NCBI RefSeq assembly: GCF_002899825.2
Contig: NZ_PPED02000004.1
Location: 124,001-188,000 of the forward strand
Reading direction: 5' to 3'
From: Chryseobacterium phosphatilyticum
GTDB lineage: Bacteria; Bacteroidota; Bacteroidia; Flavobacteriales; Weeksellaceae
Length of the DNA stretch: 64,000 nt
In this document: positions 34,972-43,434 of the stretch, in pieces
Position numbering within the stretch: position 1 is the stretch's first letter
Layout of the letters: the number at the start of each line of letters is the position of its first letter
Notes under the pieces: generated by a model
The model's input: the letters and a program-made list of their open reading frames with translations, nothing else
Database searches by the model: none
Told to the model about the DNA's origin: nothing
Translations under genes and position numbers: made by a program

Positions 34972-35853
34972 CTACATTTCATAGTATAATGTATTTTCTT
35001 TTTTTAAAGGAACATTTTGTTCACCTGTCATTTGCCTGATATTGATCTCAATGGTTTGAGCCAAAGAAGTCATTGGAGTATCCACTGGTGTATTTTCAAA
35101 TGGATCCTGCATAATGATTGAGGTCTTTTCAATGCTAATGAATACGATCGGAATCAGAAAAGTAATCCCTATTTCTACTGCCAGCTGTGAGTCATCCAAT
35201 CCAAAAGGAAGTAGTATAGCAAATACATAGATTAAAATATGTACCAGAACACTGTAAGATCTTGGAAAGACTGTATTTTTCAGTCTTTCACATTTCCCCA
35301 TGCTATCGCACAGTCGGGTAATCATATCGTTCAGCTGCATCTGTTGAAAATCTGTTAATCCTTTTGCCACTGCGACATCTTTTAATTGTCTGGAATGAGC
35401 ATCCAAAAGGGCATTTGGAATATTTATTCCATTAATATGATGTTCCTTAAGGTACTGCTGTACTTTTTCAGAAAAAGGGAGTTTTCTTAACGACTCTCCC
35501 AGGGCATAAGTCCAGATAATCTGTCTTTCCGCAAAATCTTTAATAATTTTATCTTCTCCTTCAGGCATAAATTGTATCACCAGCCTTACAAAAGAGCGGG
35601 AATCATTAACAATAGCTCCCCAAACAGTTCTGGCCTCCCACCACCTTTCATACGATTGAGAAGTCCGGAAAGCAAGCAGCAGTGATACCGCAGTTCCTAA
35701 CAACGCAGGAATGTTTAATGGAAGGGAAATTTTTCTGAACCATGGAAGCATATCCAGAAGTCCTATAGTCACGGCAAATATACCGATAAACAGAACCTGA
35801 GTTTGTATTCCGCGAAGGAAATATCCGATTGATATTCTTTTGTTTAATAGCAT
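34972..35853 (-). CDS. Bestrophin family ion channel
   Basis: 293 residues. The bestrophin/UPF0187 pattern is clear: LNIPALLGTAVSLLLAFRTSQSYERWWEARTVWG-type segment near residues 45-80, and a C-terminal half ending with VPLKKENTLYYEM. Prokaryotic bestrophins form pentameric channels, sodium-selective in the best-studied case. Here it sits between the RND adaptor and CDF genes, in a metal-export operon; whether it acts in metal resistance or in charge balance is unknown. Confidence 0.85.
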   Translation of the reverse strand: MLLNKRISIGYFLRGIQTQVLFIGIFAVTIGLLDMLPWFRKISLPLNIPALLGTAVSLLLAFRTSQSYERWWEARTVWGAIVNDSRSFVRLVIQFMPEGEDKIIKDFAERQIIWTYALGESLRKLPFSEKVQQYLKEHHINGINIPNALLDAHSRQLKDVAVAKGLTDFQQMQLNDMITRLCDSMGKCERLKNTVFPRSYSVLVHILIYVFAILLPFGLDDSQLAVEIGITFLIPIVFISIEKTSIIMQDPFENTPVDTPMTSLAQTIEINIRQMTGEQNVPLKKENTLYYEM

Positions 35854-35995
35854 AGTAGAATCATTTATTAAAATACTGTAAGATGATCTTTACTTCCTAC
35901 CAGCTTGTTTATACTTCAATCAACTATTTCGTAAACAGTTCTAATTTAAGCATAAAAATTGATATTCAGCTGATTCCAATCGTATTCATTACGAC

Positions 35996-37234
35996 TTATT
36001 CATGTTCTCCTGAATTCACAAGTTTAGCATTCACAAAGAAGGCACCTTTGACTACAATTTTTGCATCAGCTGGAATCTGCCCAATAGGAGTAATTGCTGT
36101 ATACCCCATATCTGAAGTTCCTTTCACCACTTCTATTTTTTCAAAATTGGTGGTTTTAGGATGAGGTTTTCCTTTTTCTTCATGTTCTTCTTCCGGTTTT
36201 TTATCGGTTTGAACGAAAACATAATATTTGCTGTCTGCTTCTACAATCGCTGAGGTAGGAACAGCTGGTGTTGTACTTTTATCGAGACTTACAATTCCGG
36301 TAATATTCATCCCGTCAATTAGCCCTGCTTTATTTCCGATCACCTCGCAATGCATTGAAATAGTTTTACTCTCATTTTCAAATGAAGATCCTATACTATA
36401 TACTCTTGCATCATATTCTGTTTCGGGGTTGTTGGTCAGATTAAAATGCACAATTTGTCCTACCCTCATTTTCGGAAGGTCTTTTTCAAAAATCTGAAGA
36501 TCCAGGTGAATAGAACCGTTATCAATCACGGTAGCCACCGGAGAAGAAATGTCTACATAACTTCCGATCTGTGCAGTAATTCCACTGATGGTTCCACTGA
36601 TAGGAGCCGTGATCACCAGACCTGATCTCATATTTCCGTTATTGACACTTCCCGGGTTTATTCCCATCATCTGAAGTTGTTTTAAAAGAGAAGATCTTTT
36701 GGTTCTCAATGTTTTCAGTTCAGCATCTGCACTTTGCAGATTTTTCTTTGCCCCGGCATCATTATCAAAAAGCTCTCTTTGTCTTCTGAATTCCTGCTCT
36801 GCATAAGTAATTCTACTATTAGTCGTCAGATAATCTTCCTGTAGCTGGATATATTCCGGGTTGGCAATGGTGGCAATTACCTGCCCTTTTTTCACAACAC
36901 TTCCCACCTGGATATTCAAGGTTTTAATGATCCCTCCATACAAAGAAGTAATGGTAGCTTTATTGCTGTTGGGAACACTTAACAAGCCATTGGCTTTAAT
37001 GGTGGAAGTAAGTTCTTTCATTTCTACAGTTCCAATGGCAACCCCAACTGATTTCATCTGCTCATCAGTTAATGCCGCAATTGTTGCGGGAGCTTCTTCT
37101 TTTGCTTTTTCCTTTTGTTCTGTTTTTTCAGGAGCTTTTTCAGTGGTATTTTCTGCTGAAGCTTCTTTCTTTCCACAGCTTACAATGAACAGTGAAACAA
37201 GAACAAGGGATATGATATTATATTTGAGTTTCAT
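35996..37234 (-). CDS. RND efflux periplasmic adaptor (CusB/CzcB-like lipoprotein)
   Basis: 412 residues from ATG 37234 (MKLKYNIISLVLVSLFIVSCGKK), which gives a lipoprotein signal; the longer frame from 37324 adds 30 unlikely residues. A barrel-sandwich/lipoyl motif (GGIIKTLNIQVGSVVKKGQVIATI), a long helical hairpin (residues about 120-190) and a HlyD-like C-terminal part (GLVITAPISGTISGITAQIG) follow. It connects the inner-membrane pump to the outer-membrane channel. A His/Glu-rich insert (EEEHEEKGKPHPK) near the C-terminus may bind metal. Confidence 0.9.
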   Translation of the reverse strand: MKLKYNIISLVLVSLFIVSCGKKEASAENTTEKAPEKTEQKEKAKEEAPATIAALTDEQMKSVGVAIGTVEMKELTSTIKANGLLSVPNSNKATITSLYGGIIKTLNIQVGSVVKKGQVIATIANPEYIQLQEDYLTTNSRITYAEQEFRRQRELFDNDAGAKKNLQSADAELKTLRTKRSSLLKQLQMMGINPGSVNNGNMRSGLVITAPISGTISGITAQIGSYVDISSPVATVIDNGSIHLDLQIFEKDLPKMRVGQIVHFNLTNNPETEYDARVYSIGSSFENESKTISMHCEVIGNKAGLIDGMNITGIVSLDKSTTPAVPTSAIVEADSKYYVFVQTDKKPEEEHEEKGKPHPKTTNFEKIEVVKGTSDMGYTAITPIGQIPADAKIVVKGAFFVNAKLVNSGEHE

Positions 37235-37325
37235 ATGCAAATATTTATTTTTGATACGGTCATATGTAATCACCACTTTCATTTGTGTTTGTTTACCTGA
37301 AAACGTTGTGAATAATGATTTCATA

Positions 37326-40300
37326 TTATTTATTGATAATTGAATTAATAGTTACTACAGATTGATTGACTTGCTGGATAGATTCCAGATATTTTAACTG
37401 AATATTGGTTGCCGTTTGTAAAGCAAAAAGATATTCTACGTAAGATATTTCTCCCGTTTTATATCCTAACTGAGCGGATTTAACAATTTTTTCAGCATTA
37501 GGAATCGCCTGGTTGGTATAATAATCATACTGCTGAATATCCTGCTGATACTGACTGAATGCGTTGTCCAACTGTGTGGTCAGCTGTTTCTGCTGCATTT
37601 TTGCATTGGTTTCAGCTACCTGTTTTTCATATTCCAGTGACTGGATTCTTGCCTTGGTTGCTCCAAACGTCAACGGAATAGAAACTCCCACTGTTGCAGC
37701 ACTGAACCGATTTCCGGATCCATAATATCTTTCCTGCCCGTTTACATTCTGAAAGCCTATCAATGACTGGTTTGTATATCCCAAGCTAAAGTCAGGCAAT
37801 CCCATAGATTTCTCAACCTTTTTATTCTTCTCGGCAATTTCCATTTCCTGGTAGAGGGCCCTCACAGAGGGATTATTGGCAACAACTGTACTATCCAATA
37901 CATTTTCCACCTTTAAAGGTTCATAATTCTGATTGAAAGGAACTTCAAAGTCTTCAGAAGAATTTAAAACCGTTTTTAAATTCTTATAGGCATTATTTAA
38001 AAATACTTCATTCTGTCTTAATAGCAGATCAATTTCTCCTTTTTGTGTTTCTGCTGTATTTATTTCAATTTTTTTAATATCACCAGCCTTAAATCTTACA
38101 GTTGCAATTCTGATAAAATCATCATACACCTTATCGAGGCTTGTAAGCTGTGCTTTATTATATTGTAAATACTCAATCTGATAATAGTAAGTACGAACCT
38201 GTCTTATTAATTCATTGGCCGTTACTTCTTTATCAATTTGTCTGCTTTTGATATTTTCATTGATTAATTCCTTTTTTGCTTTAAACAATGTTGGAAAAGG
38301 AATACTTTGGGAAATAGCAAACGACTGATCAAAATTCCGGCTGTTGTACTGTCCCAACTGAGCTTCAAAACTTAATTTGGGAAGTTCTTTGGATGTAGGC
38401 CTCAATGCTTCAGCCGATTTTATACTTAAATCTTTTGATTTTAAAATTAAATTATTATCAACCGCCATCTGTACTGCCTGTTCTACGGACATTTGTTTAG
38501 ATTGGGCTTTAAAGGTTTGCCCTATCACCATCAATCCCAACACAAGAACTATGGTAAAGGATCCCGTATTATTGCTTTTTCTTTTCAAAATCTTCGTGTT
38601 AAAAATAATATACAGCATCGGCAAAACGAATAAAGTAAGAAAAGTTGCTGATACCAACCCACCGATAACTACCGTTGCCAAAGGTTTTTGAACTTCCGCT
38701 CCTGCTCCTGTGGAAATAGCCATTGGCAAAAATCCTAATGAGGCTACTGTTGCAGTCATTAAAACAGGTCTTAATCTGCTTTTTGTTCCTTCATATACTC
38801 TTTTTAAAAGATCGGTTTCCCCTTCTTTTTCAAGCTGATTGAAAGTTCCTATCAGTACAATCCCGTTTAGAACAGCTACCCCAAAGAGGGCAATAAATCC
38901 GATCCCGGCACTGATACTAAATGGCATATCCCTGAGAAGCAGCGCAAATACTCCTCCAATAGCACTCATCGGAATGGCTGTAAAAATCAATCCGGCCTGT
39001 TTGAATGATCGGAACGTAAAATAAAGCAGCATAAAAATAAGGAGTAAAGATACCGGAACAGCAATCATCAAACGCTTGCTTGCTTCCTGTAAATTTTCAA
39101 ATTGTCCGCCATACGTAAAGTAATATCCGGAAGGAAGTTTGATATCTTTGTCCAGTTTTGCCTGAATATCTTTCACGACACTTTCCACATCACGGCCTTT
39201 TACATTAAATCCGATAACAATTCTACGTTTTCCTTGTTCACGGCTGATCTGTGCAGGACCTAGCTTATAACTTACATTGGCTACCTGTGATAATGGAATT
39301 TGTGCTCCTGTAGCGGTAGTAATCATTAAATTATTAACATCAGAAATATCTGATCTATGAAGGCTGTCTAAACGAACTACCAGATCAAAACGTCTCTCGT
39401 TTTCAAAAACCTGCCCGGCAGCTTTTCCTGCAAATGCAGTACTTACTGCATTATTAACGTCTTCAATATTTAATCCGTAATTGGCAATTCTTGTTCTGTC
39501 ATATTGTACATTGATTTGTGGTAAACCACTCACTCTTTCAATCTGAGGGGCAGTAGCACCATCAACTGTCTGAATCACTTTTCCTACTTTATCTGCATAT
39601 ACTGCTAAAGAATCAAGGTTTTCTCCAAAAATCTTCACAGCCACATCCTGTCTGATCCCGGTCATCAATTCATTGAAACGCATCTGGATTGGTTGGTTTT
39701 TCTCAAAAAACACTCCAGGAATGGCTTCCAGTTTTTCACTGATTTCATCAGCCAGTTCGTTATAGGATTTTTTACTTTTCCATTCACTTTGCGGTTTCAA
39801 TACCACAATCATATCGGTAGCTTCAGGTGGCATAGGGTCTGTAGGAACTTCAGCGGAACCTGTTTTTCCTACCACCATTTTTACCTCATCAAATTGCTTG
39901 ATAATTCTGGAAGCCTGCATGGATGTTTCTATACTCTGGCTCAGAGAACTTCCCTGAGGAAGAATACAGTGAAAGGCAAAATCACCTTCCTGTAATTGTG
40001 GAATAAATTCTCCCCCCATGCCTTTAAAGATAAAGGCAGCAATGACAAAAATAGCAACTGTTGCTGAAACGATAATATATTTTATTTTGATTGCCTTCTG
40101 TAGCAATGGCTGGTACACCTTCTGGATTGCATTCATCATTTTATCTGAAAGTGTCTCTTTGTGGGAGATCTTTTTAGATAAGAATAATGCACTCATCATC
40201 GGAATATACGTAATCGATAATATGGTTGCTCCAATGATAGCAAACCCTACCGTTTTAGCCATTGGGGTGAACATTTTCCCTTCTACACCTGCCAGTGTAA

Positions 40301-41687
40301 GGATCGGAACATATACAATCAGGATGATAATCTGCCCGAATATGGCACTGTTCATCATTTTGGAGGCTGCATTTCCCACTTCCTGATCCATTTGAACCTG
40401 AGTGAGCACTCCTTTATTTTTATTATGTAATAAATGGAGTGTGGCTTCAACGATAATTACCGCCCCATCCACAATAAGTCCAAAGTCTATCGCTCCTAAG
40501 CTCATCAGATTGGCACTTACCCCGAAAACATTCATCATTCCCAATGCAAATAACAAAGAAAGCGGAATGGCAGAAGCCACGATAAGTCCGGCCCTTAGGT
40601 TTCCAAGAAAAACCACAAGAACGAATATAACGATTAAAGCTCCTTCCATCAGGTTTTTTTCTACCGTACTGATCGCTCTGCTCACCAAATCGGTTCTGTC
40701 CAGGAAAGGTTCAATCACCACATCATCCGGAAGAGATTTCTGAATGGTAGGAATTTTTGCTTTAACATTTTCTACCACCTCATTACTGTTGGCTCCTTTC
40801 AGCATCATGACGACTCCCCCAACAGCATCTACTTTCCCGTTATACGTTAAAGCTCCGTATCGAACAGCGCTTCCCAGACGTACATCTGCAACGTCTTTTA
40901 TAAAAATAGGAACACTTCCTGTTTCATTTTTTACGGCTATATTTTTTATATCCTCCAGAGACGATACCAACCCGATACCCCGGATAAAGTAAGCATTAGG
41001 CTTTTTATCAATATAAGCCCCTCCGGTATTCTGATTATTTTTTTCAAGTGCGGTGAATAAGTCGCTGATGCTAATTCCCATCGCTTTCAGGCGGTTAGGA
41101 TCTATGGCAACTTCATATTGCTTTAACTCTCCCCCAAAACTGTTGATCTCAGCAACTCCCGGTGTTCCGTTGAGCTGTCTTCTGACGATCCAATCCTGCA
41201 TTGTTCTGAGTTCTTTAGCATTGTATTTTTTCTCACTTCCTTTTTTAGGATGGAGAATATACTGATATACTTCTCCCAATCCTGTACTCACAGGAGCAAG
41301 TTCAGGCGTTCCTACCCCTTTGGGAATTTCTTCTACTGCGCTTTTCAATTGTTCACTGATCAGCTGTCTTGCAAAGTACACATCAACTTCTTCTTTGAAT
41401 ACCACCGTAATGACAGAAAGCCCGAATCTTGAAATACTTCTTGTCTCCTGAATTCCCGGTACATTGGCAATACTCTGCTCAATCGGGAAGGTTACCAATT
41501 GCTCTACTTCCTGTCCTGCCAATGTAGGACATACGGTAATGATCTGCACCTGGTTATTGGTAATATCCGGCACAGCGTCTATGGGTAGTTTGGTAGCACT
41601 CCACACTCCCCAGATGATCCACACTAAGGTCATAAGACCAATGACCACCTTGTTTTTGATACTAAATTTTATGATTTTATCTAACAC
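37326..41687 (-). CDS. CusA/CzcA-type heavy-metal RND pump fused to a TolC/CzcC-type outer-membrane channel
   Basis: 1453 residues from a GTG codon at 41687 (MLDKIIKFSIKNK). Residues 1 to about 1040 are an HME-type RND pump with DAVPDITNNQVQ and the TM4 signature DFGLIVDGAVIIVE. From about 1045 a second hydrophobic, signal-like segment (SFTIVLVLGLMVIGQTF) opens a TolC-like protein with paired coiled-coil repeats (AVQMAVDNNL ... AQLGYKTGEISYVEYLFAL). One polypeptide therefore supplies both pump and channel, an arrangement common in Bacteroidota. It is transcribed ahead of the adaptor gene and driven by a promoter with the Fur-type operator. Confidence 0.93.
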   Translation of the reverse strand: MLDKIIKFSIKNKVVIGLMTLVWIIWGVWSATKLPIDAVPDITNNQVQIITVCPTLAGQEVEQLVTFPIEQSIANVPGIQETRSISRFGLSVITVVFKEEVDVYFARQLISEQLKSAVEEIPKGVGTPELAPVSTGLGEVYQYILHPKKGSEKKYNAKELRTMQDWIVRRQLNGTPGVAEINSFGGELKQYEVAIDPNRLKAMGISISDLFTALEKNNQNTGGAYIDKKPNAYFIRGIGLVSSLEDIKNIAVKNETGSVPIFIKDVADVRLGSAVRYGALTYNGKVDAVGGVVMMLKGANSNEVVENVKAKIPTIQKSLPDDVVIEPFLDRTDLVSRAISTVEKNLMEGALIVIFVLVVFLGNLRAGLIVASAIPLSLLFALGMMNVFGVSANLMSLGAIDFGLIVDGAVIIVEATLHLLHNKNKGVLTQVQMDQEVGNAASKMMNSAIFGQIIILIVYVPILTLAGVEGKMFTPMAKTVGFAIIGATILSITYIPMMSALFLSKKISHKETLSDKMMNAIQKVYQPLLQKAIKIKYIIVSATVAIFVIAAFIFKGMGGEFIPQLQEGDFAFHCILPQGSSLSQSIETSMQASRIIKQFDEVKMVVGKTGSAEVPTDPMPPEATDMIVVLKPQSEWKSKKSYNELADEISEKLEAIPGVFFEKNQPIQMRFNELMTGIRQDVAVKIFGENLDSLAVYADKVGKVIQTVDGATAPQIERVSGLPQINVQYDRTRIANYGLNIEDVNNAVSTAFAGKAAGQVFENERRFDLVVRLDSLHRSDISDVNNLMITTATGAQIPLSQVANVSYKLGPAQISREQGKRRIVIGFNVKGRDVESVVKDIQAKLDKDIKLPSGYYFTYGGQFENLQEASKRLMIAVPVSLLLIFMLLYFTFRSFKQAGLIFTAIPMSAIGGVFALLLRDMPFSISAGIGFIALFGVAVLNGIVLIGTFNQLEKEGETDLLKRVYEGTKSRLRPVLMTATVASLGFLPMAISTGAGAEVQKPLATVVIGGLVSATFLTLFVLPMLYIIFNTKILKRKSNNTGSFTIVLVLGLMVIGQTFKAQSKQMSVEQAVQMAVDNNLILKSKDLSIKSAEALRPTSKELPKLSFEAQLGQYNSRNFDQSFAISQSIPFPTLFKAKKELINENIKSRQIDKEVTANELIRQVRTYYYQIEYLQYNKAQLTSLDKVYDDFIRIATVRFKAGDIKKIEINTAETQKGEIDLLLRQNEVFLNNAYKNLKTVLNSSEDFEVPFNQNYEPLKVENVLDSTVVANNPSVRALYQEMEIAEKNKKVEKSMGLPDFSLGYTNQSLIGFQNVNGQERYYGSGNRFSAATVGVSIPLTFGATKARIQSLEYEKQVAETNAKMQQKQLTTQLDNAFSQYQQDIQQYDYYTNQAIPNAEKIVKSAQLGYKTGEISYVEYLFALQTATNIQLKYLESIQQVNQSVVTINSIINK

Positions 41688-41740
41688 GATCTCTATTTAA
41701 TTTGTATTGAAAATAAATGCATACAGTAAGAATACTGCAG

Positions 41741-41776
41741 CAAAAATATCCTGAAAAGCTCTGCAATGGTATTGCA
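41741..41776 (-). promoter_or_regulatory. Efflux-pump promoter overlapped by a 7-1-7 Fur-type operator
   Basis: The minus strand has TATTTTTG (41748-41741), with TTG 15 nt upstream (41766-41764) inside the inverted repeat TGCAATGGTATTGCA (41762-41776). Geometry is the same as at the P-type ATPase promoter. Confidence 0.65.
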
Positions 41777-41824
41777 AAGTTTCATTATGTTCAGAAAGCG
41801 TAACTTTCTAACGGTCAATAAAAA

Positions 41825-42148
41825 TTAAATTTTGGGAGGCTGCCAGATAGGATCATATACCTGGTAGGCAAAGTCGTTTTTACGAAATAGTATTTTCTTT
41901 GAAAAATAAGCTTGAATCGGTTCAGGGATCTCCAGGAGAGGATCCATTTTAAATGCAAAGACCGCCATCTGGCAGCAACTGCATGCACAAAGAGGAGAAC
42001 AGATATCTCCTTTTTCAGTAGAATGTACTCCATGAATAGTTAGAGAAACTTTCTTATTTCCCGAATCCAGAGGATGGGACGCATCTTCACATGGCATTAA
42101 TGATAACGCCATGAAATAAATTGCCAGTATCCATCTTAATAGATTCAT
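41825..42148 (-). CDS. DUF6660-like small exported Cys-rich protein
   Basis: 107 residues from ATG 42148 (MNLLRWILAIYFMALSLMPC), preferred over 42190 because it starts at the signal segment. A Cys-rich cluster ICSPLCACSCCQMAVF is followed by a segment ending YDPIWQPPKI. Proteins like this are typically found upstream of metal-efflux RND operons in flavobacteria. The Cys cluster suggests metal binding. No experimental function is known to me. Confidence 0.7.
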   Translation of the reverse strand: MNLLRWILAIYFMALSLMPCEDASHPLDSGNKKVSLTIHGVHSTEKGDICSPLCACSCCQMAVFAFKMDPLLEIPEPIQAYFSKKILFRKNDFAYQVYDPIWQPPKI

Positions 42149-42327
42149 TGCTACAAAGGTAAAGTTTTTTTCTAAAATGAGTAAATTCAATTGAAACTTA
42201 GTGGAAATGTAAAATAAACTTTATCATTTTCATGACATCTTTTTATTTAAAACTATTTTGGATTATGATTTAGAGTCTGATTTATCATATTGGATATACT
42301 TTATCAATCGAACAAATATTATTTCTA

Positions 42328-42664
42328 ATGAAAGCTATGAGTCCCGATTTTATTCAAATAAATAGCAATATCTACTTGCTTTCGAATTTTAATGGTTATG
42401 GCGAAGAAGAAAATAGATTTGATAACACTCAGCAGGAAAGGAAAAATATATAAATAATATTTCAATCTCTGATGTCTTTTATTTCTCAGAGGACGTTAAA
42501 TCTCATGAACCTGAAGCTCAAAAAAAATAGGATTATATATTCTGTAATTTTGGAAGATGGGACTTTATTATCTATTTCCGGATAAAGAATTTGATTTTAC
42601 TTTATCAGAAAATGGACTCTTTGACGAGAATGGCATTTGTATTACTTTTTCTCAACGTATATAA
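42328..42664 (+). pseudogene. Decayed gene, broken by at least three frameshifts
   Basis: Four consecutive peptide pieces in shifting frames read like one protein: MKAMSPDFIQINSNIYLLSN to QQERKNI (42328-42453), then NNISISDVFYFSEDVKSHEPEA (ends at an A8 run, TAG at 42528), then RIIYSVILEDG, then LYYLFPDKEFDFTLSENGLF to a TAA at 42662-42664. No single frame is open throughout. I recognise no parent family. The remainder of the 575-bp gap before the next gene shows nothing else. Confidence 0.4.
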
Positions 42665-42766
42665 CTTTCTATTTGTTTGCAGCTGAGGCAATAGTGCTCT
42701 ATCAAAAACATCAGATTTTATCCAAAGTATATACGATGGAATTGGTTAGGATTATAAATTGTTATT

Positions 42767-43294
42767 ATGAAAAAAGTTCAAATAAATTATTCTCAGTTAT
42801 TGTTTTTATATGCTTATCTAAGGCTAGTTGATCTATCACTCGACAGGAGCAGGTGGACTACATGGGAGGAACTTCAGGATTATTTTAACAATATTATAAC
42901 TCCTTCTCAAGTAATCCAATACCTAGACAGTTGTTTTCATTTGCCTAAAACAGATTTTAAGAATTTTAATTTTATTCCTGAAAAAAAGTCCATATTTAAT
43001 AGACTAAAACCTATTATATTTAAGGCTTTCTCATTAGAGCAAGATCAAATCTTATATTGTTGCAAACTTTTATCTGATTTTAACGAAGCACTTCAATCAG
43101 ACGTCCAAACATATCATATAGGAATTGAAAAAATAAGAATCGATATTGCTATATTCTATTCTGATATTTTGGGGAAAATGATCCTTTGGAAGGATTTAGA
43201 TAAACTTATGAAAGTTGAACACTTCTTGCAAAATGAAATGATTGAAACCTATCGATTGGAAGAATTTATCCCTAAAGATTTTGTGATAAAATAG
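42767..43294 (+). CDS. Hypothetical orphan protein
   Basis: 175 residues, no signal peptide or membrane segment, predicted mostly helical (RWTTWEELQDYFNN; YILDSCFHLPKTDF-type segments), strongly AT-rich. It follows the decayed gene at 42328 and a terminator ends it (43321-43350). No family is recognised; an immunity-like or regulatory role would be guesswork. Confidence 0.55.
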   Translation: MKKVQINYSQLLFLYAYLRLVDLSLDRSRWTTWEELQDYFNNIITPSQVIQYLDSCFHLPKTDFKNFNFIPEKKSIFNRLKPIIFKAFSLEQDQILYCCKLLSDFNEALQSDVQTYHIGIEKIRIDIAIFYSDILGKMILWKDLDKLMKVEHFLQNEMIETYRLEEFIPKDFVIK

Positions 43295-43320
43295 ATATTG
43301 ATTTTTTAAAATACTAATTA

Positions 43321-43350
43321 AATGCCTGCCTCAAAAATGAGGCAGGCATT
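43321..43350. terminator. Rho-independent terminator between convergent genes
   Basis: AATGCCTGCCTC (43321-43332) pairs perfectly with GAGGCAGGCATT (43339-43350), flanked by a T run. Confidence 0.85.
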
Positions 43351-43434
43351 TTTATTAAAAATACTATTCACAAAAAAGCCACCGCAAACACGATGGCTAA
43401 AAAATCAATCTAATTATAAACTATGGACTTTATC

